Shown in pieces: positions 25,835 through 34,680 of a stretch of 64,000 nt of DNA. Origin of the DNA: Dawidia cretensis (GTDB taxonomy: Bacteria; Bacteroidota; Bacteroidia; Cytophagales; Cyclobacteriaceae). The position numbers were made by a program, and so were the translations under genes. A model generated the notes under the pieces. That model had not been told where the DNA came from. It did no database searches and saw nothing but the letters and a program-made list of their open reading frames with translations. Each line of letters begins with the position of its first letter. Position 1 is the first letter of the stretch. The stretch spans positions 124,001 through 188,000 of the forward strand of contig NZ_JAHESE010000002.1 in assembly GCF_018598175.1 (NCBI RefSeq). Direction: 5' to 3'.

Positions 25835-27091
25835 ATGAGCAATATCAATAATCAGCTTCTGCGTTTTACAACAGCCGGCAGTGTAGACGACGGCAAGAGC
25901 ACCCTGATCGGTCGCCTGTTGTACGACAGCAAGTCCATTTTTGAAGACCAGCTTGCCGCCGTGGAAGCTTCCAGCGCCAGGAAAGGATTCGACTATGTAG
26001 ACTTGTCGCTGCTGACCGATGGCTTGAAGTCCGAGCGTGAGCAGGGCATCACCATCGATGTGGCCTATCGCTACTTTGCCACCCCCAAACGTAAATTCAT
26101 CATTGCCGATACACCGGGTCATATTCAATATACCCGCAACATGGTGACGGGGGCTTCTACCGCCAACCTCGCGTTGATCCTGATCGATGCGCGTAAAGGG
26201 TTGGTCGAGCAGACCTATCGCCACTCGTTTATCGCTTCGCTGCTGAAGATCCCGCACATCATTGTATGCGTGAATAAAATGGACCTGGTGGAATACGACC
26301 AGTCTGTATATGATCGTATCGTGGCGGAGTACAAAGCTTTCTCCGCGAAGCTCGAGGTATCCGACATACAGTTTGTGCCCATCAGCGCGCTGGCGGGCGA
26401 CAACGTCGTAAACCGCTCGGAGGCCATGAGCTGGTACCAGGGTGCGACGCTGCTGCACATGCTTGAATCCGTACATATTGAAAGCGATCATAACCATATC
26501 GACAGCCGCTTCCCCGTGCAATACGTGGTACGTCCGCAGTCGAAAGAGCATCACGACTTTCGTGGCTATGCAGGCCGCGTAGCCGGCGGTATCTTCCGTC
26601 CCGGCGACGATGTAACGGTGCTGCCTTCGGGTTTTCAATCCAGGGTAAAGGCGATCCATTTGGGCAACGAGTTGCTCGAAGAGGCCTTTGCGCCGATGTC
26701 GGTTACGCTGACGCTGGAAGACGAGATCGACATCAGCCGTGGCGATATCATTGCCAAGCCCAACAACCAACCGCAAGCCGAGCAAGATGTTGACCTGATG
26801 TTGTGCTGGATGAACCAGCGACCCGTCAACCTGAATGCCAAGCTTTATATACGCCACACCTCGCGGGAAGTCCGCGGTGTGCTGAAAGAGATTCAATACA
26901 AGCTCGACATCAACTCGCTGCACCGCCTGGAGAACATCGAACAACTGGTGATGAACGATATTGCCCGCGTAAAAATCCGCACGGCGCAGCCGCTGCTGAT
27001 CGACAGCTATCGCAAGAACCGCATTACGGGCAGTGTGATCCTGGTAGACGAAAGTACCAACGAAACCGTCGCGGCGGGCATGATCGTTTGA
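25835..27091 (+). CDS. cysN: Sulfate adenylyltransferase subunit 1 (GTPase)
   Basis: 418 residues of the EF-Tu-like translation-GTPase family. G1 is GSVDDGKST, switch II is ADTPGH, and G4 is NKMD; the effector region EQGITIDVAYRYF is conserved. GTP hydrolysis drives the otherwise unfavourable APS synthesis by CysD. The frame is open further upstream, overlapping cysD, but MSNINNQLLRFTTAGSVDDG is the family N terminus, so ATG 25835 is chosen. There is no fused CysC domain, consistent with the separate cysC gene. The stop overlaps the cysQ start as TGATG. Confidence 0.97.
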   Translation: MSNINNQLLRFTTAGSVDDGKSTLIGRLLYDSKSIFEDQLAAVEASSARKGFDYVDLSLLTDGLKSEREQGITIDVAYRYFATPKRKFIIADTPGHIQYTRNMVTGASTANLALILIDARKGLVEQTYRHSFIASLLKIPHIIVCVNKMDLVEYDQSVYDRIVAEYKAFSAKLEVSDIQFVPISALAGDNVVNRSEAMSWYQGATLLHMLESVHIESDHNHIDSRFPVQYVVRPQSKEHHDFRGYAGRVAGGIFRPGDDVTVLPSGFQSRVKAIHLGNELLEEAFAPMSVTLTLEDEIDISRGDIIAKPNNQPQAEQDVDLMLCWMNQRPVNLNAKLYIRHTSREVRGVLKEIQYKLDINSLHRLENIEQLVMNDIARVKIRTAQPLLIDSYRKNRITGSVILVDESTNETVAAGMIV

Positions 27092-27852
27092 TGGATCTGC
27101 ACGCATTGTTGCCCATTGCACTTCGCGCCGCCCGCGAAGCCTGCCAGGTAATTCTGGACGTATATACCTCCGGCGATTTTCAGGCAGAAGCCAAAGGCGA
27201 CCAATCGCCCGTCACCCGTGCGGACAAGCTGGCGCACGCGGTCATTGCGGAGCATCTGGCGCCCGCCGGCCTTTTTGTGTTGAGCGAAGAAGGCAAAGAG
27301 ATGCCCTATGATACGCGCAAAGACCTGCCATACTTCTGGATGGTCGACCCCCTGGATGGCACAAAAGAGTTTTTAAAACGCAATGGTGAGTTTACGGTAA
27401 ACATCGCCATTATCCATCAGCAACGCCCCGTGCTGGGCGTGGTGGCTGTGCCCGTTTCAGGAGATGTATATTACGCCGTGGAGGGTCACGGCGCGTTTCG
27501 CATGCGCGCAGAGAAGGTGGAGGCGCTGACGCGTCGCACGTCGGTTACATTGGATCAACCGCGCTTGCGCGTAGTGGCCTCGCGTTCGTACATGAATGCC
27601 GAAACGAAAGACTTTGTGGATGCGCTGGAGGCGCCGTCGCTGTTGTCCAAAGGCAGTAGCTTGAAATTTTTGCTGTTGGCGGAGGGTGCCGCGGATGTGT
27701 ACCCCCGTTATGCGCCCACGATGGAGTGGGACACTGCGGCTCCGCATGTCATTTTGCATGAGACCGGTCTGCGCATCCTGGAGGCAGGACTGGAGGAGGA
27801 GCTGGTGTATAACAAACCTTCCTTATTAAATCCTTCGTTTTTAGTGATATAG
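27091..27852 (+). CDS. cysQ: 3'(2'),5'-bisphosphate nucleotidase
   Basis: 253 residues of the inositol-monophosphatase superfamily. Metal-binding motifs are VLSEEGKE, WMVDPLDGTKEF and, near the end, APTMEWDTAAPH. The enzyme hydrolyses PAP, the product left after PAPS is used, and so relieves feedback on sulfate activation. The ATG overlaps the last base of the cysN stop (TGATG). A terminator follows 18 bp after the stop codon, so this is the last gene of the operon. Confidence 0.95.
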   Translation: MDLHALLPIALRAAREACQVILDVYTSGDFQAEAKGDQSPVTRADKLAHAVIAEHLAPAGLFVLSEEGKEMPYDTRKDLPYFWMVDPLDGTKEFLKRNGEFTVNIAIIHQQRPVLGVVAVPVSGDVYYAVEGHGAFRMRAEKVEALTRRTSVTLDQPRLRVVASRSYMNAETKDFVDALEAPSLLSKGSSLKFLLLAEGAADVYPRYAPTMEWDTAAPHVILHETGLRILEAGLEEELVYNKPSLLNPSFLVI

Positions 27853-27870
27853 CTTTAGTATGTATCAGGA

Positions 27871-27905
27871 AAAAAACGCACAGGCACTCCCTGTGCGTTT
27901 TTTTT
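27871..27905 (+). terminator. Rho-independent terminator after cysQ
   Basis: ACGCACAGG (27876-27884) pairs with CCTGTGCGT (27890-27898) over a 5-nt loop; the flanking A-run and T-run extend the stem, and the T-run forms the tail. It closes the cys operon. Confidence 0.92.
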
Positions 27906-28239
27906 GTTGGTGAATTGAGGGTGTAGAAATTTAGCTACAGCTTTTTTTGTAATGTTATTGAAATATTTAGTTGAGTTCAAGATGCCTGATTCTGTGTTGT
28001 ACAAACGATATAAGCGGGTATATACCCGACGCGCGGTAGAATCTTTTGTTTAAGTGTACGCTAAACTATTTATCTTCGTCAATGCCCGTCAATCAATGAT
28101 TTATACAGTAATCGTTTGTATGCGCAATGTTATCGCAATGTCAATAAATCATGGAAAGATTTAAACGTCGAGTAAACTTATTCTCTGACGGGTCGGGTAT
28201 TTTTACGCCTGCAACTTAAACTTAACCTAAATAAAAGTT
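27906..28239 (+). promoter_or_regulatory. 334-bp upstream region of the TonB receptor with palindromes and repeats
   Basis: There is no gene here. It holds a perfect 14-bp palindrome CGGGTATATACCCG (28015-28028), a direct repeat CGCAATGT at 28123-28130 and 28134-28141 (11-bp period), and a 9-bp inverted repeat ATGATTTAT (28096-28104)/ATAAATCAT (28144-28152). A weak -7-like TATCTTCG lies at 28071-28078. These look like regulator sites for the TonB receptor gene, but which factor binds is unknown. Confidence 0.4.
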
Positions 28240-30801
28240 ATGGGGAAAATTTTACGTTTCGCCTGTGTGAGCATCGGCCTGATGCTGCTTACGGCGACTG
28301 TATCACTCGCACAAAGCGGTTCCGTTCGAGGAGCCGTGGTCGACAATGAGACGGATGAAACCGTTGTTGGTGCCAGCGTTTTGCTGAAGGGGACGTCGAC
28401 TGGTGTTACCACGGATGCCGATGGTAAATTCACACTCGAAGGCGTTCCTGTCGGATCGGCAACCATTACGATTTCATTTATTGGCTATACCTCGAAAGAA
28501 GTAACCGTAACGGTTACAGCGGACAAGGCAGTCAATGCCGGAACGATCCGACTGGCGAGCGAAGCGATCGGTCTGGACGAGATCAGCATCGTAGCCTCGA
28601 TCGGTATCGACCGGAAAACCCCGGTGGCGCTGTCGACTGTACGCGCGGAAGCGATTGAAACCAAACTGGGCAACCAGGAATTTCCGGAAATCTTACAGAC
28701 CACACCCGGTGTGTATGTAAACAAAGCGGGGGGTGGTTATGGCGACTCGCAAATCACCATTCGTGGTTTTGAAAGCACAAACGTCGGTGTACTGATCAAC
28801 GGTATCCCGGTAAACGATATGGAGAACGGTACGGTGTATTGGTCTAACTGGGTAGGTCTGGCCAATGCGGCGGGTACTGTACAGGTGCAACGCGGTTTGG
28901 GTGCCTCGAAAGTGGCCATCCCTTCAGTAGGTGGTACCATCAACGTAATCTCGAAGGCTTCCGCTGCGCAGCGCGGTGGTAGCATTTTCTATGGCGTAGG
29001 GAACAACAACTATCAGAAACAAACGCTGGCCCTAAATACAGGCTTGTCGGAAAAAGGCTTTGCGTTGTCGCTGTCCTTGGGTCAGACAAAAGGCGATGGC
29101 TATGCGGACGGCACACAATTCAGCGGCTACGAATACTATGTGAACATCGCGAAGAAATTCAACACGCAGCACGAGATCACGTTCACGGCACTGGGTGCGC
29201 AGCAGCGTCACGGTCAGCGTCAGAACCGCTCGTTGATCTCGACAATTCAAGATAACAAGCGTGGTATCCGCTACAACCCGGACTGGGGCTATAAGAATGG
29301 CGAAGTGGTATGGGCAGAAGATAACTTCTATACCAAGCCGTTGTTCTCGCTGAACCATTACTGGACAATCAACGAAACGACAGAATTGTCCACGGTAGCG
29401 TACGCATCATTCGGCACAGGTGGTGGTGGTGGTACCACAGGCGAGACGGCCTTGTTCAACTCGCAACGCACGGATGGCGCGATCGACTTCGACGCCATCA
29501 TGGACCTGAACGAAGCTGCCGGTGCTGCCGGTTCACGCGCCATTCTGCGTGCTTCGCGTAACGACCACAAATGGTATGGTGTACTCTCGACGCTGAATAA
29601 ACAAGTAAGCTCTAATTTAAACGTCCTCGGGGGGCTTGATTTTCGCTACTACTACGGCGAGCATTTTACGGAGCTGACCGACCTGCTTAATGGCCAGCAT
29701 TACCTGGATAAAACGAACAAGAACAATCCGATGAGCTATGCCAAAGAAGGCGACAAGATCCTGTACAACAACGATAACGTTGTACTGTGGGAAGGTGCCT
29801 TCATTCAAGGTGAATATTCCATGGACAAGCTGACGACCTTCGTTACGCTGCAAGGTTCGAACACCAGCTACAAGCGCAAAGATTACTTCAACTACCTGGA
29901 CACTGATCCGAACCAGGAAACTCCGTACTACAACTTCTTTGGCTGGGGTGCAAAAGGTGGTGCTAACTACAACCTGACCGACAACCACAACGTGTTTGCC
30001 AACATCGGCTACTTCGAGCGCGCTCCTTTTGTGGATGCTGTATTCCGTAACTTCAGGAACGACGTGAATAAAGATGCAGAACCCGAAAAGATCACCAGCT
30101 TCGAGCTCGGCTACGGCTATCGCAGTGGCATCCTGACGGCAAATGCCAACGTATACTACACCCGCTGGGCGGACAAGTTCTTTGCGCAGAACGTTGCACC
30201 GGCCGTGCCGGGAAGCCCGGCCCTAACGGCAAACATCCTGGGCGTAAACGCCGTTCACAAAGGCGTGGAGATCGACCTGAAGGCAACGCCTACCAGCAAT
30301 CTGACCCTGAACGGTATGCTGTCGATAGGTGACTGGAGATGGCAGAACAACCTGACGGACGTGCCGGTATTCAACGACCAACAGGTACAGGTTGCTACCG
30401 TAAACCTCTACATTAAAGATACCCACGTGGGCGGATCGGCGCAGACCACCGCTGCGCTGGGTGCGCGCTATGAGCTTTTCAACGACTTCAACCTGGCCTT
30501 TGACTATACGTATTTTGCAAATAACTACGCATACTACGACGCGTTGACGCGCAGCAACGAAAGCTACAGCGGCAAAGACCCCTGGAAGATGCCTGACTTC
30601 GGCCTGGTGGACCTGAACGCTACGTACAAGTTTGCGATCTCGGAAGGCGTTAACGGTACGCTGTCGGGCAACGTGTATAACCTGTTCGATACCGACAACA
30701 TCAAGAACGCCAACGACGGTTCTAACAGCGACTGGAATACGGCACTGGTGTACTACGGCTTTGGCCGTACCTGGAGCCTGGGCTTGAAAATTAATTTCTA
30801 A
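28240..30801 (+). CDS. TonB-dependent outer membrane receptor with carboxypeptidase-regulatory-like N-terminal domain
   Basis: 853 residues. Signal peptide ends at SLAQS. Residues about 27-112 form a CarboxypepD_reg-like domain (GSVRGAVVDNETDETVVGAS, then GYTSKEVTVT). The plug follows, with LQTTPGVYVNKAGGGYGDSQ, TIRGFES and a VQRGLGASKVAIPSVGGTIN segment. The remainder is a 22-strand barrel ending in the aromatic SLGLKINF. At 853 residues it is shorter than SusC-type receptors, and its partner is not SusD-like, so it probably imports something other than glycans (metal chelate, peptide, cofactor). It is followed 18 bp later by a lipoprotein gene. Confidence 0.93.
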   Translation: MGKILRFACVSIGLMLLTATVSLAQSGSVRGAVVDNETDETVVGASVLLKGTSTGVTTDADGKFTLEGVPVGSATITISFIGYTSKEVTVTVTADKAVNAGTIRLASEAIGLDEISIVASIGIDRKTPVALSTVRAEAIETKLGNQEFPEILQTTPGVYVNKAGGGYGDSQITIRGFESTNVGVLINGIPVNDMENGTVYWSNWVGLANAAGTVQVQRGLGASKVAIPSVGGTINVISKASAAQRGGSIFYGVGNNNYQKQTLALNTGLSEKGFALSLSLGQTKGDGYADGTQFSGYEYYVNIAKKFNTQHEITFTALGAQQRHGQRQNRSLISTIQDNKRGIRYNPDWGYKNGEVVWAEDNFYTKPLFSLNHYWTINETTELSTVAYASFGTGGGGGTTGETALFNSQRTDGAIDFDAIMDLNEAAGAAGSRAILRASRNDHKWYGVLSTLNKQVSSNLNVLGGLDFRYYYGEHFTELTDLLNGQHYLDKTNKNNPMSYAKEGDKILYNNDNVVLWEGAFIQGEYSMDKLTTFVTLQGSNTSYKRKDYFNYLDTDPNQETPYYNFFGWGAKGGANYNLTDNHNVFANIGYFERAPFVDAVFRNFRNDVNKDAEPEKITSFELGYGYRSGILTANANVYYTRWADKFFAQNVAPAVPGSPALTANILGVNAVHKGVEIDLKATPTSNLTLNGMLSIGDWRWQNNLTDVPVFNDQQVQVATVNLYIKDTHVGGSAQTTAALGARYELFNDFNLAFDYTYFANNYAYYDALTRSNESYSGKDPWKMPDFGLVDLNATYKFAISEGVNGTLSGNVYNLFDTDNIKNANDGSNSDWNTALVYYGFGRTWSLGLKINF

Positions 30802-30819
30802 TCCGAAAACACTGTTGAC

Positions 30820-31971
30820 ATGAAGAATTATTTCAAATATATGGCGGGCATTGCCTCGCTGCTGGCTGTCTTCGCGTGCGATCCTTATGAAGACTATTAT
30901 GACGAGCTGGATGCCGAAAAAGCAGGAGAGGTTCCGTTCGATACAAAGGAGTTTGACTATACGCTGGCCGACGCCGACTACGAGCTGCTGGCGACGGTAG
31001 ACGGCGGTGCGGACATCGCGGAAAACAAAGACTTCAGCTCGCCTGAAGAGGCCGGCCGGTTTATTCCGCAAATCCTGTCTACGCGGTTTCCGTTGTTGGG
31101 TGATGGCTCGCAGGCGTTGGTGACATACAAGCTGTATGCACCGGTTCGGATTCAAAAGAAAAAGAACTATACGATGAGCATCGCGGGCTATGACTCCATC
31201 AGGGAGTCCGCGCACACCCTGCAAAACGAAGCCGATGTTCTGAAGGCGGCCGCATACGCATGGCCGACCGCCACTGATCTGGATATGCTGTTGCTGAAGT
31301 ATAATGCCCCAACTAAAGTCGACTCGGTCAGCAAGGTGGTTAACTACAACAAAGCCTGGTACCTGCCGTACATCGTTACGAAAGCAGACTACCGCTTTAT
31401 GGGACAGTCGTTCGACAATTTCGACAACCGCACCACGGCGATCACACGCATCGCAGTGATGTTTAACCAGAAATATCCGTTTGCCGCTGTGGGTGATGCC
31501 CGCATGGGGTTGTATCAGTATACCTATGTGCCCGAAGGTGGCACGCGCGTGACAGAAGACGCCATAGCCCTGACTATTTACGACGGCACGAAATGGGTAG
31601 GTCAAACAGATGTGATCCCGGTGACTCTGCAATTCGGTCATGACGGTACCGCCTGGGCTCCGGACAATACCAAGACCTATACGCTCGCTGTTGCTGACTA
31701 CAAGTCAATTGCCGCCAACAAAGGCCTCGACAACTCCGATGCTCAGAACGCCAACCAATATGGTAACTTCGACCGCCGCAGGGGCGCTGCCAACGAGTGG
31801 ACTGACGCCGAGGTAGAGGCAGGGTTGGATTTCTTGCTAAACAGCCTTTTCCCGGATGCTGACGAAGGACAGAAGTATGCTGTGACCTTCGCGGTGTATA
31901 CCGGCACTGCAGGGACGGAGACGTTTGTGATGATTAAGAAAGATGGTAAATACATTCGCTTTGTGAAGTAA
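30820..31971 (+). CDS. Lipoprotein encoded with the TonB-dependent receptor
   Basis: 383 residues with a lipobox LAVFAC (Cys20) followed by acidic residues (DPYEDYYDELDAEK), the sort of +2 context that favours surface export of lipoproteins in Bacteroidota. The body is beta-rich with no SusD TPR signature and no family I can name. Residues about 205-290 (NRTTAITRIAVMFN, GDARMGLYQYTYVPEGGTRV) look like repeats of a beta-sandwich. Given the 18-bp gap to the receptor gene, it is probably the substrate-capture lid or accessory protein of that receptor. Its 3' end overlaps a convergent ORF (see 31743-33182). Confidence 0.8.
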   Translation: MKNYFKYMAGIASLLAVFACDPYEDYYDELDAEKAGEVPFDTKEFDYTLADADYELLATVDGGADIAENKDFSSPEEAGRFIPQILSTRFPLLGDGSQALVTYKLYAPVRIQKKKNYTMSIAGYDSIRESAHTLQNEADVLKAAAYAWPTATDLDMLLLKYNAPTKVDSVSKVVNYNKAWYLPYIVTKADYRFMGQSFDNFDNRTTAITRIAVMFNQKYPFAAVGDARMGLYQYTYVPEGGTRVTEDAIALTIYDGTKWVGQTDVIPVTLQFGHDGTAWAPDNTKTYTLAVADYKSIAANKGLDNSDAQNANQYGNFDRRRGAANEWTDAEVEAGLDFLLNSLFPDADEGQKYAVTFAVYTGTAGTETFVMIKKDGKYIRFVK

Positions 31972-33182
31972 TTACCAATCGTATTAGGATAATAAAGAGG
32001 GTACCTGTCGGGTGCCCTCTTTTGCTTTATATGGGCCGGCCCGACAATCAAGAGGTCAGCAACAAGGGTAGTCGCAAGTTCACCGGGCAAGTCGGGATTA
32101 AACTTGCCCCTGCTACGTACCACAGGCCGCGGCATAACAGCGGTATTTGTGCTCGTATCTGCCGTACAGTCTACATCTTCAGTTGATATAGTATAACGAT
32201 AAACCCTGCTCTCCGATATTTCCGCCACAGGGGCCTTCATCGCATATACATATCCTTCCGGCCCCTGCTCGACTTCCACTACCGGCACATCCCCAATCAC
32301 CACCTCACTCACCGACTGCACCGCTTCCTTCCCAATCCCATCACCCCCAACTCCACCACCAGACGCAGTATCTTTCCCGCGCAATGCCAGGATCTTCGCC
32401 GCACCAACCCTTGCCACTGCTTTGATCTCCCCATATTCCCGGAATGCACCATATTCAATGCCAATCGACAACATCAACGTCCACCGGTCATCGGGCGGAA
32501 GCGCATCCATAGCCACGTCCAGTATTGTACTTTCCATTCCTTCCAACGAAGGGTTCCACATTGTCGAAATACTTTTGGAATAATAGGCTCTGTCGTACCA
32601 GGTAGGGGGCAGATACTCTTTGGCGGAGACATCAAACGCCACATCCGGTACAATGCCAAGCGTAACCGTCAGGCGAAACATCGCGTGGTTATTCTGTGGG
32701 AAATAGTTGATGTCGCGCATCAGCTCGGGAATTTCAATACGGGCGGAACGATTGGTGCGATCCATGGTATAGTATACCGGCGTGCGCACAATGGAGTCGA
32801 AGCTGGGCGCCTTTCGCATCGTTGAAAATCCTTCGAGCATGCGTGTGTGTTCGGAGAGCGTGATCCGGCGGCGACCCCATTCGCCGGTGCCGTCACGCAA
32901 TTGTACCTGGCGCAGGATGCTGTTGATGTCACTGCCAAAATTATAGTCCGACAGGTGGCGGATCTGCAGCATTGCCATCCGCACATAGCTGCCGTGGCGC
33001 GAGCACCCGCCGAACTCCGACATGGTGTGACGGGTATTTTTAAAGCTGGGGCTCGTTTTTACTTTTTCGGCACTGGGCCCGCCCTTGCGCCGAACGACAA
33101 TCTTGTCGACGCCGCGCATGCGGTAAGCGCTGAACTGGTCTAACGTGCCGGTAAAGGCAAAGGGTCCTTCGAGAAAAGGCAT
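31743..33182 (-). CDS. Uncharacterised Bacteroidota protein family; 3' end antisense to the lipoprotein gene
   Basis: The N-terminal section (MPFLEGPFAFTGTLDQFSAY, then DKIVVRRKGGPSAEKVKTSP and NTRHTMSEFGGCSRHGSYVR) has the look of a family of unknown function found in multiple copies in Bacteroidota genomes, with a conserved 'GGPS-E-K-K-T-P-F-N-T-R' run. Residues 1 to about 385 are independent sequence. The last ~76 codons (31743-31971) are the reverse complement of the lipoprotein gene, and the frame also passes straight through the terminator at 31994-32022. The native stop may have been lost, or the true C terminus may be shorter than the open frame. No signal peptide. ATG start. Confidence 0.6.
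   Translation of the reverse strand: MPFLEGPFAFTGTLDQFSAYRMRGVDKIVVRRKGGPSAEKVKTSPSFKNTRHTMSEFGGCSRHGSYVRMAMLQIRHLSDYNFGSDINSILRQVQLRDGTGEWGRRRITLSEHTRMLEGFSTMRKAPSFDSIVRTPVYYTMDRTNRSARIEIPELMRDINYFPQNNHAMFRLTVTLGIVPDVAFDVSAKEYLPPTWYDRAYYSKSISTMWNPSLEGMESTILDVAMDALPPDDRWTLMLSIGIEYGAFREYGEIKAVARVGAAKILALRGKDTASGGGVGGDGIGKEAVQSVSEVVIGDVPVVEVEQGPEGYVYAMKAPVAEISESRVYRYTISTEDVDCTADTSTNTAVMPRPVVRSRGKFNPDLPGELATTLVADLLIVGPAHIKQKRAPDRYPLYYPNTIGNYFTKRMYLPSFLIITNVSVPAVPVYTAKVTAYFCPSSASGKRLFSKKSNPASTSASVHSLAAPLRRSKLPYWLAF
31994..32022 (+). terminator. Terminator after the receptor-lipoprotein unit
   Basis: AAAGAGGG (31994-32001) pairs with CCCTCTTT (32015-32022); the inner TACC/GGTG extends the stem with one wobble. 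T-rich sequence follows on the plus strand. It lies inside the open frame of the convergent gene. Confidence 0.85.
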
Positions 33183-33611
33183 AGTCGATTGGTTTTAGGG
33201 TAACGAGAGGGATTTTCGACAACATTCAAACTTTTAACGGTGTCTGAATCGAATGTACGGAATGATAGGCAATTGTCGATATACTATATAAATTAAATTT
33301 TAAAAAAAAGTAGTTGAAAAGGGGATGTTCAATAGCTATATAATACTTGAATATCTGTTAAATAATACTTAATAATATATTGGATATCTATTCTATATCC
33401 TGGCTATTAGTGAGCTTTATACCGGATTTTTCAGGGCTTCTTACGTAGCGAACAACGAATCCTTTAAAAAATGTCCTATGAAGGGACGCCAGGTCTCGGG
33501 AAAATCACCCCGGCATCGTAAAAAATACCACAAAATAATAGCGACTTCTGTGTCGGGGAAAAGGATCGATCGATTTGGCGAGCGCTATGTCGCCCCAGAT
33601 GCTTGGGAGCA
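33183..33611. other. AT-rich gap without genes
   Basis: About 430 bp, strongly AT-rich between roughly 33270 and 33420, holding no credible coding frame. A short palindrome GGATAT-N7-ATATCC occurs in the AT-rich part. It should contain the promoter of the minus-strand gene starting at 33182, which I could not place. Confidence 0.4.
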
Positions 33612-33641
33612 TAAAAGAGGACGCCCGTGTGGAGCGCCCTC
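33612..33641 (-). terminator. Terminator after the M23 peptidase gene
   Basis: On the minus strand, GAGGGCGC pairs with GCGTCCTC (33641-33634 with 33624-33617; one G-T wobble) and is followed by TTTTA. It lies 35 bp past the peptidase stop codon. Confidence 0.8.
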
Positions 33642-33675
33642 AGATGATTGATCGTGATATCGTTTCCCCGGCGGT

Positions 33676-34656
33676 TTACAGACCCAGCGACTGGTTCTCG
33701 ATCGAGGCGAGCTCCAGTACCTTCTCGTATTCAGCGGCCGTGAGGTCGTTGTAAAAATAGTGTACCGGGTCTACGTGGTCGCCATTGATCAGCACTTCGT
33801 AGTGCAGGTGGGGGGCGGTGGAGAGGCCGGTGTTGCCGACGTAACCAATGAGGTCGCCGCGTTTTATGGTTTGGCCGGAGCGCACGGCAAACTCGTGCAT
33901 GTGCGCGTAGCGCGTGCGGTAGCCGAAGCCGTGGTTGACTTCTACCATTTTGCCATAGCCACTAAACTTGACGCTGACTTCGGCTACAGTGCCGTCGGCG
34001 GTGGCGTAAATCGGCGTGCCGATGGAGGCGGCGAAGTCGATGCCGGTGTGGAGCTTTTTCACTTTGTAAATGGGGTGTGTACGCCAGCCAAAGCCAGAGG
34101 CCAGGGCCACCAGCTGTTTGTTGGAGATGGGCTGTATGGCGGGGATGGCCGCGTAGAGCTTCTCTTTCTTTTCAGCCATCTTCACCACTTCGTCCTGTGA
34201 CTTAGACTCGATGTAGATCTTACGGCGAAGCAGGTCGACCTTCTCGTTGAGGTCCAGGACAACTTCTTCGTGATCGATGTTTTTTTCGCGGATGTCTTTA
34301 TAACGGTCTACGCCACCCACGCCGGCATCGCGGATGGATTTGTCGATGGGCTCGGCGCCCAATACCACGCGGTAAATGTTGTCGTCGCGGTGCTCGATGG
34401 CGCCCAGGATGTTGTTCATATTCTGAACGTCCTGGCTGAGGTTGTCGTAATAATATTCCAGCTCTTTGATCTCGTTTTTGAGAATGAGCTCTTTGGGCGA
34501 TTCGAAATAATTGGTAAACAGGATCATCAGGCCGACGGCCATGATCATGGTGAGGGAAAGGATGCCCAGCGCATTCATGACCACATCGCTGGTCTTCGTT
34601 TTTACACGTTCGTACTTACAGGTTTCTGTATCGTAGTAATACTTGATTCTGGCCAT
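33676..34656 (-). CDS. M23-family metallopeptidase (murein endopeptidase), membrane-anchored
   Basis: 326 residues. One transmembrane helix at about 28-49 follows a short cytoplasmic N terminus. A helical coiled-coil segment (about 55-170) precedes the LytM/M23 domain: SGFGWRTHPIYK, HTGIDFAA (zinc ligands H203 and D207) and APHLHYEV (H283, H285). It would cleave peptide cross-links or serve as an activator of other murein hydrolases in the periplasm. Single gene, 24 bp downstream of mog on the same strand, with its own terminator. Confidence 0.93.
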   Translation of the reverse strand: MARIKYYYDTETCKYERVKTKTSDVVMNALGILSLTMIMAVGLMILFTNYFESPKELILKNEIKELEYYYDNLSQDVQNMNNILGAIEHRDDNIYRVVLGAEPIDKSIRDAGVGGVDRYKDIREKNIDHEEVVLDLNEKVDLLRRKIYIESKSQDEVVKMAEKKEKLYAAIPAIQPISNKQLVALASGFGWRTHPIYKVKKLHTGIDFAASIGTPIYATADGTVAEVSVKFSGYGKMVEVNHGFGYRTRYAHMHEFAVRSGQTIKRGDLIGYVGNTGLSTAPHLHYEVLINGDHVDPVHYFYNDLTAAEYEKVLELASIENQSLGL

Positions 34657-34680
34657 GGTAACTACAAGTAGGTCTGCAAA

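Noticed and set aside
25706-27121. 471-aa open frame on the minus strand opposite cysD/cysN
   Set aside because: It is the reverse complement of well-recognised cysN; composition and lack of any family mark it as a shadow frame of GC-rich codons.
27906-28239. Possible riboswitch or further leader peptide upstream of the TonB receptor
   Set aside because: I found palindromes and repeats but no amino-acid-rich ORF and no fold matching a known riboswitch class.
30223-31641. 472-aa open frame on the minus strand opposite the TonB receptor and lipoprotein
   Set aside because: It spans two clear plus-strand genes and matches nothing; a shadow frame.
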